A DNA stretch of 64,000 nucleotides, from positions 17,647,001-17,711,000 of the forward strand of contig NC_092680.1 in assembly GCF_964355755.1 (NCBI RefSeq). Reading direction: 5' to 3'. This document shows, piece after piece, positions 30,459-42,273 of this stretch (within the stretch, counting starts at the first letter, position 1; each line of letters begins with the position of its first letter). The notes beneath the pieces were generated by a model. It did not search any database. It was not told where the DNA came from and worked only from the letters and a program-made list of their open reading frames with translations. Made by a program: the position numbers and the translations under genes. The DNA comes from Antedon mediterranea. Its lineage: Eukaryota; Echinodermata; Crinoidea; Comatulida; Antedonidae.

Positions 30459-33400
30459 TCATATGTCCATTGCATTAGGATTATTTGCATTTCTTCTTCG
30501 TCGTTTCAGATACATTATAATGATCAGCATCATTACTACACCCATAGCCCCAACCACTCCTACCACAACGTAGAGAACAATAGCAGTATCAGTTTCATCA
30601 GGATTAAGCGGCGGAATATACTGAAGATTTGCAGCTACAATGTTAGATAACCCACCAGTATTGTTAGCATCATCGATTGCCTGGATACCGAAAAAATACG
30701 AAACTTCGTCCCCACGTGACGGCAAACGAACCGTTATCTCTTCAATGTCACCAGGTTTCCCGATTACTGATAGATCTCCATTGGTTACGTCATCAAACGT
30801 CACTCTGTCCGCGTCAGAAAAGTTTCTGGATATACCTTGAAAGGTTTCGGCAAAGCGAATATCGTATTCAAAAACTAGATATAGGAAACACAATAGTCAA
30901 AAAAAAAAGTTAGGTGCCGTGCAAGATGGTGTAAATATGGTCATAATATTTTGTAGATTCTAAGTCCGACTATATTTATTGTCGATTAGGCCTATGTTTT
31001 GGCGTGATGGTACTGCCTATGCTTTGTTCAAATAATTCATTATAGTTATTCTGTTTAACTGTGTAGACAAACATCACAATAATGATACACAATAGTCATA
31101 ATGCATGTTATAAAGGTATAGTAAGTTGTAGACTAGTAGGAAGTATAGGCTAATGATCTGAGGTTTGCATGGCGAAATCAAAGTTGATATAAGTTTGCGT
31201 TACACCAAGTATATAGTTCTGAAACGAACTGTCTCGTTTCTCTCTCTCAACAGTTTCAGAACTTTGCAGAACTATAATATACGTGATGTACCGCAAACTT
31301 TATATCAAGATCTGACATTACCTTTTCCTTTATCGAAATCATCCCCAACAGCGGTCCATTGTAAGGTGGCACTTTGTCTTTCATAAGACACACCAATAAC
31401 GGCTAGATCGATAATCTGAGACGGTCCAAAAAAGTCAATATCACTGTCAACATGATTAGTCACTTGAATAGCGCCTCCTGACGCTGAGCGTTCAAACATG
31501 TCAACTGGAATCATAACCGCCTCCTCTTCTAGGCCTATCAGTATTAAAATAAAACATGTATAACAACAAGTACATTGGAAAGTATCTCTCTCTTTCATAT
31601 AACATTTCTACATAATCTTGTGTTTATTTTAAAGATACATAAAGATAATTTGAAAGAGGTCACTGCTACATAAACACAATTGACTTCGAGATACAAGATG
31701 TTTTTATTGTCACTTTTGGAAGAATAGAAAAGTAAAATTCAGTATGCTGATGCTAAGTAATACACAAACAAAGCGCGAGGTTTTGCACATTGATCAAAGT
31801 TAGTATGTACTTCTTTTTTAAATATAATTGTCCCCCAGAAATGTTTTGGAATAGGCCATTTAAATGTCATATAATTGTTATTCACCTTGGCCAATAATTG
31901 AAAAAAAAAAACATAAATCATAATCTTAATTATTGTCTAACCATTGTTTGGTTTTTTTTATTTTTTACTGTTATCATAAGCGAATTATTTTTGCTCATTT
32001 TTTTTTGCAAAAGTGATAAATCGTTTGACTTTATTGATCTTTATTTTTCATGTTTTGAGGACGAATACATCTTTGAATGATCTGTATTAGTAAATTATGC
32101 TAACCTTGAATAGGATAAGATCTTGAATTCCCACCATTTGAAATTGCTGCTGTGTTTTGATTTCCACGAACTTTAACTTCAACATTATATCGACCATCAC
32201 CGGTAAAATTGAAGAAATATCCCGAATAAACACCATCATCTTTCGTTATGTCTGCGCTTGTACCACTGTCGTAGAGTTCTATGACGTCATCAGATCCATC
32301 CGACTTTTCCAAAATGGCAATAACGTCAGCATTCGCAACAGGATCGTTGCCCTTAGTAGCGAACGCAAATACTACAATATAAGGATCTTGTTGATAATCG
32401 ATAAATGGATCACTGACAAACGAATTAATCGTAACTGGTGGGTCATCTTCAGATACTTGTTTAGATTGTACATTAACGCTAACAATTTGAGATTGAAACT
32501 GTGATGATGATGACAAGAGTGTTATGAAGAACTTCCAATTTCCACTCTGAATAAAACAAGCACGGTACGTCATTATATATTTTTGAGTTACGTTTTTGCA
32601 TAAAATAATCTGTATTTAAACATACTCAAGTTACTCAGTGATCTTTCGACCACATGTAGAACCAACAAGAGCAAACATTGTGAAAATTTACCAAACTCAA
32701 TACTTACTACAGCTGTTGTTGTAAGACGGATTGTGATAATATTATCATTGTTATTTAGATCATATTCTTCACTCGATTGGTCAAAAGTTATCCCATTTGG
32801 GCCATTCAAGGTTACCTCTATAGGAAAGTCTAACCAAGTGAAGGAAAATATTGTATCGACTCCGACACTTTTGTCAATAGTGACTTCACCTGTTGTGTTT
32901 GCAGAAGAGGAGGCAGATAGTGCTTCACTGAACAGCTGTAAATTAGAGAAAACAAATTGAAAAGATAATTTTTTTAAACGCATATATATTTTACACGTCA
33001 AAGTCTACAAATTATAATTGACTCAAGTATTTTAATTGATGGAGTCTAACTTAACCAGGCAATTTAGTTAACGTCAGACACTTTAGATTCAGAGTATAGG
33101 CCTACTATACTACTATAGGCTGTATCAGATAATCATGTTACCGAAATAGGCGGATCCTGATTTTCCAGATCAGATCTATCTGTGATCGTTGCAATCAGTA
33201 CCTCGTTAAGAACCGTGATGCTGTCAGTATCTGCACGATAAAAGTATGTATTTCCTCCAGAAACGTCGGATAGAATTCTCAGAGAGGTATCAGCATTATC
33301 GGTGAATGCAATTGTATCGACAATAACACCTGCATTCACGACTTCATCAACCACATCATCAATATCTGGATTAAAATTGTTGTTTCCATCACTTACAACT

Positions 33401-36400
33401 AGCAGAAACCCACCAGCTGGGTCTTGGTCAAAAGACAACACCTATTGAAGTTATTCGGAATATTCACAACATTATTTTATTTTTCTAATTGTAGGCTTAC
33501 ATTATGATATTAATAGCGGTAAAACTTTCTTTTAATTAATAATTCTCTAATGCCAATATTCACATTATGGATATTCTAGCGTTAGAGTTGGTGAAAATAT
33601 TGAGGAGGATTGAGTAGTGTACAATGATGTGTAGGTCTATTTGCATGGTGATTGAATATACTATATGGCGCTTAGTTAGTAAATAAATACTATTGTTCGG
33701 TGTGAACTGCAGAAAACAATATTGATGTCTTGAGTGTGTACTGAAGTCAATGTTAGTGGAAGTGGCCAAGGGTGTAAATATTGCGTTATTTTCTCAATAT
33801 CTCATAATTCACGTTAGGTTTACGTAACGGTGGGTTACTTGCCTGTATTCCCTCAAGAACACCAGAGCCTATGCTTGTGGAGCCACCTGTCCTCGAGGGC
33901 AGTTTAAGAATAAGATCTTCTCTAGAACTTTGATCGTCTAAGAGTGCAAGATTAGCTTTTCGCACTGCAGTGTTTGAGAAAGTTACAATACCAACGTAAC
34001 TCCCAGTAGGTACGATTGAACTTATATATTGGTCCATGCCTTGACGAAGCTTCGCTATTGGATCTCCCTATGTCAATATAAACATTGATGGTTAAATATT
34101 TCAACTTGCCTGTGATACATACCATGGTTACCACATGTAACCATGGTTACCACATGTAACCATGGTTACCACATACCATAATGGGCTCAAGCTAACTGTA
34201 ACATCTAATACACTAATCTCAGTTTTTTTCAGCTTTTGCCAAATATTAATTCAAATCCTTTTTAAAAAATCTATAAATATCTTTCATATTAATAAACTCG
34301 TGGCAGTTTAGATTAAAGAGACTTAATAATTATGTTCTTTTGATCTGCACTTACTGCCATACTGCCAGATGTATCCAGAATTAGCACAATTCGTCTTGTT
34401 GACGAATATTGAACAATTTGGAATGTTGGATTTGTGTTTACATCTCCCACTATTGGCGGATTGTTGCCATCTTTAAAATCATCAGTATTCAAAATGACAT
34501 CCCAGGTACCCTGCCGACTGCAGTGTTTATTCTGGTTGTTTGGAGCTTCTTCATAATGACGTTTGCTTTCATCGGCCGCATTACTACTGCAAAAGAAATT
34601 TACCTGACGAAGATAAAACAAAAAACAGGATTTGCCCAAAATCAAGAAAACGATATGTACGAGAAATCTGCATTTAAAAAAAGCTATGCAAATTTTATTT
34701 GATAAACTACCGGTACTTCAAAAGAAATTTACCAAAATATTTTTCTTGGTATAAAAGCTCACTAAAAATAGTAAAATTCATATCTTTAATATGTAGAGAA
34801 ATTAATATGTAAACATAATAACGTTTATTAGCCATCTTGAATTGGTAAAATGGTGAACAGAATCATTATGCTTTAAAATTGCTTTGAGCTCCTTTATATT
34901 TATAATAATGTAGACACTATTGTTCTTAAGCTATGGAGAATTTTGTACTCTGTATTATTTTTTCAGAAGTAAAAGATGAAATTAAAGTGCGTTTGACAAA
35001 GATGTTCAACGAATATGTGTTGAGTTTAGGTAAAAGCATCACGGAATTATAGAATCATTTTATTTTCCACACACTCGTTAAAAAATACATGAATTATGGA
35101 GGAAAACATTATATGCATTGTATGGAAGGAGACTATTTAAGTTAAGACAATAACTTTAAGTCATAGCCACCTTTAACTGAGTTGAAAAAAAACAATAACG
35201 AAGCACGACTTGAAGAATAGTTTAAAGTCAATCTAAATCATAATTCTTAAATAAAATATAAAAATAAAAGTATAAGTAAAAATACCAGGTATAAATTACA
35301 ACATACATACATTTTAAGTAAATAAAATGATTGCAGAAACTTAAGTGCTGTATTCAGAGACCAGAAATTTCATTACGCAATGTTTAAAGAGAATTTGTTT
35401 TTCAAGTTTTCGGAGAGCTTATTCCATATATTTGGACGATACTAAAGAATAGAACGACGTTTATTACTTGGTAAAAATTTTTTGAAAGAAAATCTAGTAT
35501 TATAATTGTGACGTTGAGAAGCTCTGTTGAAAAGGTTAATAATGTGAGAAGGTAACATTATTAGATAATCTGAACATAAAAGCAACAACAGGAATTAAAA
35601 TGCCAGATTTTAAATTACATACAAAAGCACTTAATGTCACAGAGCTAAAAAGGTTGTTACATTTATACATAAAATGCATATGTTTTATGAGAGTAGTATG
35701 TTGAAAGCATGCATAAAGTATAATAATTGTAAAATAAGTGTAGACACATATGATGATATAATGAATGAACAGTTGTGGGGTAATAAGTTAATACAACTTA
35801 AAAACCAATCACTATTTTGTAAACATTGGATTGAATGTGGCATTATTTTAGTGAAGGATATTATAAAAGAAAATAAATTCATAACTTCAAAAGAATTATT
35901 GGTAAAATTAAAGTACAAAGCAAACTGGTTAAATGAATACATGTGCTTATTAAAAGCGATACCAATACAATAGAAAACTATAATCCAATACGATAAAAAT
36001 TGTTATTATAATATAACAGAAAATATCATTAAGAATAGATATAAGGACATCACAACAAATAGTATTTATCTCTGTTTTGTGGAGGAAATTTTTGTCCCTC
36101 CGGTTTGTCAAGGAAAATGGGAAAAATATTTTGATAATTTTAATATTGATTGGAAGTCATTGTGGTTATCTAAAGTTTGTAAAATGAAAGATAAAAAATT
36201 AATACACTTTAATTACAAACTGTTAAATAGAAATTTAGCAACAAACAAATAGTTATTTATCTGGAAACTAAAATATACTAATATATGTGGTAGATGTGGA
36301 GAGGTACAAGATTAGGGCATATGTTTTTTACTTGTAAATTTATTAAAGGTTTTTGGACAAAAATAGAGATTGTTTTAAAAGGTACCAATCATATAAACAT

Positions 36401-39400
36401 GTCTTTTCAAAATCTAGTAATTGGAACAAGAAATATTCTTACTGATTTTATATATACATTTTGTTGCTTTCACGGTTTATAAACAAAAGATACTGGCTGA
36501 TTTGCTGATGATTATTTTGTGATGTTCTAATGGCAATAGTGAACCTATAATTATTATGTGATGTATATTTTTATATAACTTCTGTCTATTTTCTAAATGC
36601 TTTAACTTTTTATATATGTAAAATACTCAAAATAAGAAAAAAAAAATTAAGCTGCAGCGATAGTTTTCTACTGAAACTAAATTGATATAGATTATTGTAA
36701 CAAATGTAAAGAATGAAATAAAAGTGAGTGAATCTCACAAAAGACAACAAAAAAAGCAGCAGTTTGTAGTTTGTTTATATAAAATACATTAAGAATTTTA
36801 AATTGATGAACATAATGTTTTGTGTTTGCTCTATAAGAAGCTCCAGCGCAAATACGAAAAGCCCGCTTTTGAAGACGGAAAAGATGATCAATATTTATTA
36901 TTTAACAACATATTTATACAAGATTTGACAATCAGGTAAAATATACGTTTTACATTTTCGTCCTGTCTAAGACACGAAAATTGGAAGAAAAATTTAAAAC
37001 TTTATTTTTATGAAAATAAATAAGATCTATATCTTGTTTCCATGGCCTAATTGTTTTTACTCACCGAATCTAGAAACTGTTTGTACATTAGCGAGGTTTG
37101 AGATGTCTGCCTGATACTTTCATCGGTAAAATCACAACTTCGTCGGTATATCCCTGTCTTGGGGTCTGCCTGGCAAGGTGCCCCGTTTTCTACATATTTC
37201 CCGTTAATTGCTTCTGAACAACGCGTTGCTTCTATCAAATCTCTACTGCTCACAAAGAATTTTGGATTAAATGGTGTTGGATATTCATCAAACACACCCC
37301 ATCGCAAATGACCCCATTCATGGACAACAGTCTTATCTATAAAAAAAAAAGTGAAATAAAAAAGAGTGAAAAAAAAGTGACATTAAAAATGAAAACTAAA
37401 TGAGGCCATAATAGGCCATATGTTGAAATGTTGCGCACAGAAAAAGATTATACCATTATGACCTAAAAAATATGTTGCTACTGCTAAATTCTGTCTGTCT
37501 ATTTTGTGTTATATAGTATACTAGCAATTATACCCGTCCCAGGGCGGGTTTTAAAATTAGTTTAAAGCCTTCTTAGTACATAACACCCGACGCCAGTAGG
37601 CCTACCTCCCATACTCACCCACCCCCACCCCTCTTCAATAACACCCCACACTCTTTTTTAAAAACAAATTCTTCCCAGTACAAATTCAATTCAACTTCAA
37701 ATTGAGAGGGTATACATAGCTACGATATGGTAAGTCCGTTGTACTGTGTAAATAAATAGGTGTCATATTGGCTGATAATTAAAATATCTAATTTTTATAC
37801 TGCGGCCCCCTAGCCTTCATTCTCCTCTCACCATCCAAGCCACAATCAACAAACCTTAACTCCTCCTCTGGACAGTTCAAATGTAGTAACTGTCGTATTA
37901 CAATTCAAATCATATAGGCTACCGTACTCCATTACGCCAGTATTTTGGGTCCTCCTCCTCCCCCAGATACTGGGTGATGTGTTTAAGAAGGTTCCAGTAA
38001 AAATTATGTTAGCCATCACTCCCAACCCATAATCCATCAGTGGCAGTTTTCAAAAGTAGTTTAAAACATTCCCAATACTGTTTCGGTCTTGGTGATAGGC
38101 CTCTATACATCCTCACCACAAACTCACAGCCACTTTCCGGGGATAATTAAAATACGTTAACATCTTCCAACCACAATTCCATATGTATGGTTACATGCAG
38201 AAATCGAAATTTGTATAACAAACAAACATCGAAAATGGCCCATTTTGACCACATTATGACCCCTAACTTGGATCCTATATATATACAGTAAAACTATTTC
38301 TTTGGATCCTATTGAGAGGACACCCCTAATAAGAAAACATTTTCATGCAAAACGAAGGGCAATATGTTTTAACACTCTACCCTCTACCAAGTGGACAGTC
38401 CTAAAGGGGACAGGGATACATTTGAGTCCATCGAATGGTTGACTTAACTCCAGATGAGGGGACAATATTTTTTCCCATCACAAAAACAACAGAAAAGTAC
38501 CAACATAATTATATTCATTTAGATGGTTATTAGTACAAAAACAGAACTATGTTCATAATAATTATAATTTCTCGGTCTTTAACGCTCTAATTTTTTGCCC
38601 AATATTACCATATTTCCAATGTTTGTGTACCACTTCCAAAACTTGTGCACATTAAATCAATTAATGTGGATTGTGACCAATAAGTGGTGGATCCAAATTG
38701 TAAAATGATGTGCTGAACTTAACCTAATGATATTTTGTATTGTAGTGTATTTTCACCCCAACCCTCTTCTGCCTAGTATGCCAACAATCTCTTTATTTTT
38801 ACTAAACACATCATAGGTACCTGTCACCTGCAAAATCTTTATCACTTTAGGCCACTGAAAAAGTTAAAGAGGACAATTTCAGTTTTTGATTAGTGTTCCC
38901 TCAATAGGGCTACCCTATCCATATTAAGGAGATAATATGTGCCCACTTATTAATAGCGGTTCAGTTCTACTGTATCGTGAAATTTAATGAAAGAATACAT
39001 TTATAATAGCTGAGTAACGGGAGATGATTGTAGCATAAGAACCAAAACGAGACATTCCCCACCATACTGTTTGTTTTACAGTGTAGGTCGACCTACCACA
39101 AACCTAACTTTACTAGCGTTTATTTGCCATACAAACCTTTAATATAAACAATAAAACAAATTGATTGATTATTTACAAAATTTAAACATTTTAAAATTTA
39201 ACAATTTGGATTAGGCCTATGTTCAAATTTGTTCATGTGTAACAAAATGAAGTCTTTAAACGCCAAACAACCGCAATGTAATATATATGTTATGTGTCAG
39301 AAATACATTTTCTGGTCATTTTAGAAGAAAGTGTTCTATTTAGTTCATTATTCGGTTCAACTTTAACGATTTAAGATTTTAACGATTTTCAACGTTAATT

Positions 39401-41309
39401 TTTACCCCCTTTTCCTGTTAAATCGTTGAATATGTCAACTCAACGCAACTCAACGTAACTTAACGTCGACAGGAAAACAGGCTTAAGATATATGATATAA
39501 AGCGGCCATTTTGAAAAAGCGCCCAACACGTAACGGTGAAAAACGCATCTAAAAGTTGGACACCAAGTTGAAATTTGTTTCTTGATGTCATTGACCACAT
39601 GAAAGTGAAAAATCAAACTTGGTCAAATCGTATAAAGTAAATAACAAATGCTTCCTGACTATAATGAAGAGTGTTAAGAAAGCATGAAACTCTGAAAGAG
39701 TAAAATTAAGAAAGATAATAAGAAAGAATAAGAATAAGAAAAATGGATCAAATAGAGTAAAATAAGGTTTAAGCCTAATTAATAACTTTATTAGTACAGT
39801 AATTATGTTTTAACCTGCAAGTTACAATTTCAGCTAAAATATTTTTAAAGATTTTAAGGTATAGAGCTAAAAAAAACTATAGTAAACTAATACTTGTTAC
39901 TACTGGAGACTTGGCAGTTACAGATAATAAATAATACTATACTGTACATTAAAAGTAAAGTTTATCTTGTCCTCCTCCCTGCCACTAAGCAGAAAATATA
40001 GATGGCCTATATCATTGTTATTTCACATTACCTCTTCTACCATAACGATTTTCAGCGTAGACTTTATCTCGCACGTACTTTGGAGATAAGACCATCATTT
40101 CGCCCTGTTTACCACACCCCATTATGTTAGTCACATATGGGCCATCGTCACCTTCTATCACAACATTCGCTCTGTCGTACGTTTCTGTTCTTGCATTTTT
40201 ATATTCGTCGCGTCGGGGCCACGACGTTGGAACGAGTATGATGATACTTTTCCAGTAAACTCTTTGATTCGTAGCTTGGAACAAAAACGACGACCCTGTA
40301 GTGAAGATTTCCTAAAATGCAAAAATATTAAATAATGATTTGAAAATAGCCTACAATTACAAGCAGTGTCGTATTTAACATGACTCGTTGAAACGTGTTT
40401 ATTCTACCATAACAAATTGAATTATTGTTTTGATCAACTTTACCTACAATAAATTAAAAAAACGTCATTAACCTTTCTATCCCACACTGGTAGGAAATTC
40501 ATTTGCTCGTGGAAGACAAATATCAATAACATGTGTTTAAATAAAGAAATAAATTACAAAAAGCAGAGCATATTATCATCTAAGAGTACCATTATAAAAA
40601 TATTATTATTCACTTATTTCTTATGTATATTTATTTATTATTATTTTTTTTATAATTATACTTAATTTCCTATACAGTACTATTATTATCATTATTATTA
40701 TTATTATTATTATTTTTACTTCATTGTCTATAGTAACGTTTCAATAAAAAAAACTATCTTATGTTAAAATACAAGAATGTCCATCTAGGAGTATCGTTAA
40801 CATAACTTTTATATCCCTTTATTGGTATTTCGTATCACGTGCAGTTTATCCCATTTCAACGACTATGGGTAGCATACTATTGCACGTTCGACTTTTTAAA
40901 AATACTTTGAGAAATGTGTGCGATACTGTGTTATATATAGGTTGTTATACCTAGTATCTTATCGGTCCGTTACGTTACCGTACATTAAAAATGAATCCGG
41001 TCCGGTAGCAGACTAGAACCCTAGATCCACCACTATTCTCATAGGGCGAAACTTTCCATTGTTTTTATTTATATCCCGTGTACATTCTGAAGGTGAATGC
41101 GGATCTTTTTAAATCGATACAGAAAATTCGGACATTCTTACCTTAATATTGTCTATCAAGTCCTGGCTCTCTGATTCTTTCTTACTAATGGCAATCAATA
41201 GGTTTTCATAGCCGCCTTCGCTTAGAGTAACAGGATTTCTTTTCGAAGCAGCCAAAGTAAACGCGATAAGACAAGATAAAAAGATAAAGCAGCAAAATGA
41301 ATTAGCCAT
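30459..41309 (-). CDS. Calcium-activated chloride channel regulator (CLCA) family protein
   Basis: Ten coding exons on the minus strand: 41309-41142, 40311-40032, 37336-37065, 34603-34355, 34067-33843, 33441-33142, 32935-32708, 32546-32105, 31534-31322 and 30874-30459. All join in frame to 930 aa, normal for CLCA. Order of parts: signal peptide (CCFIFLSCLIAFTLAASKR), N-terminal CLCA domain with zinc-protease motif HEWGH in VVHEWGHLRWGVFDEY, a Cys-rich segment, a VWA domain with MIDAS DTSGS and TGGSTS, a beta-rich region with KDDGVYSGYF, a fibronectin-like segment (LQWTAVGDDFD), then a membrane helix (about residues 895-920) and a basic tail RRRR. CLCA proteins are self-cleaving metalloproteases that modulate TMEM16A-type chloride currents. 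One intron has a GC donor. The vertebrate paralog equivalent cannot be assigned. Confidence 0.95.
31183..31308. repeat. Long imperfect hairpin in CLCA intron 9
   Basis: Arms of about 50 bp: TTGATATAAGTTTGCGTTAC...AGTTCTGAAAC and its imperfect inverse GTTTCAGAAC...GTACCGCAAACTTTATATCAA, with a short CT-rich loop. It lies 14 bp from the donor end of exon 9 (31322), so it sits at the start of the intron on the gene strand. Confidence 0.85.
34116..34174. repeat. 19-bp palindromic tandem repeat
   Basis: Three copies of CCATGGTTACCACATGTAA in tandem. Each contains the palindromes CCATGG and ACATGT. In CLCA intron 4. Confidence 0.9.
35580..36646 (+). mobile_element. Decayed L1/Tx1-like LINE ORF2 C-terminus
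   Basis: On the plus strand, antisense to CLCA, an open stretch at 35674-35973 reads LWGNKLIQLKNQSLFCKHWI and then LVKDIIKENKFITSKELLVK, typical of the region after the reverse transcriptase in Tx1/L1-clade elements. Further along, broken by stops and frame changes, come KDKKLIHFNYKLLNRNLATN and a CCHC-like knuckle (C-GRC...HMFFTCKF, about 36282-36345). It ends in an A-rich tail near 36628-36646. There is no intact frame, so it is inactive. It lies within CLCA intron 3 (34604-37064). Confidence 0.8.
37526..37560. repeat. Short hairpin ACCCGTCCCAGGGCGGGT
   Basis: The stem ACCCG/CGGGT sits in an AT-rich surround (TATACTAGCAATTATACCCG). This could be an end of a dispersed element, but no partner end was found. 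In CLCA intron 2. Confidence 0.35.
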
Positions 41310-42273
41310 CCTTCAACACTTAATACCAACTAATATTATTAAAATGTTACACTGCTGTTCAACAGAAAAACAATCGGTTCCTTGCACTCACTTTGCCATA
41401 GTATTTGTGGTGTGTAGGCCTACAATGAAATGATGCATAACGATGCAAGGGAAAATAAGGGGAACACCCACATACCAAATCAAAAACAAATGTTTGTTTT
41501 GAATTGTTATCAGAAAGAATGTGTTTGGGCCAACTGCACATAAATAATGGAACCTTTCAAAAATTAAATCATAACCCTGAAAATAATATCGACGGTTCCA
41601 GAAAATCGAAACTTTCTTTTAATAGAATAATAATAGGCTAAATTTCCAGAAATGCAATATGACCTATAACCCTATACTGCAGCTAATGTTCAATTGTGTG
41701 CAATTTATACAGAGTGCAATTTTAAACAATCACAACCATAGTCCGTAGAATTAAAATAAATATGTTTTGACGTTTAGCAAAGTTTTACGAGTCTTGGAAT
41801 TTCCAAAAAAGTACAGAATTCTACGTTGGCCTTTCAATGTATTTTAAGTACAAGGGGGATTTTTGGCTAGCAACGTGACGTCAGAGTGACATTTGAAGCT
41901 TTCGATCGCGCGGATAGGACCCGGTCTCGTCTGTTTACCTCAATAGTTAGAGATTGTAAACTCATCGATAATAAGCGGTCGAGACAAGTTTTTAGTTCTA
42001 AACCAGTTCCTCTTAACCAAAAAAGGGGGAAATGTTAAATTAAAAATGCTAAAAATGTATTCTATATACTATTATAATTGTTTGTTTTTTCTTCTTGGTT
42101 GAATAAATACTAGTCAATTTGCATCATCGACACAAAGATCTTTTTTTCCATTTTGTCTACGATATTCCTAAATGTTAGGCGTACTTTTGGTCCTATCATG
42201 ACAGTCTACAGAAGTATAAACCACTAGCGTAAAAAACCTTACCATTTATGGTATAACTTTCTTATTGTTATTG
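41310..42273. other. Region upstream of CLCA
   Basis: No coding exon seen. It should contain the CLCA promoter and any 5' untranslated exon, but I cannot place a TATA box or start site with confidence. Confidence 0.5.

Noticed and set aside
34409-34702. Plus-strand open frame of 97 codons
   Set aside because: Antisense shadow of CLCA exon 4, which contains the conserved MIDAS motif on the minus strand.
35685-35942. Minus-strand open frame of 85 codons within CLCA intron 3
   Set aside because: Reverse shadow of the plus-strand LINE ORF2 relic.
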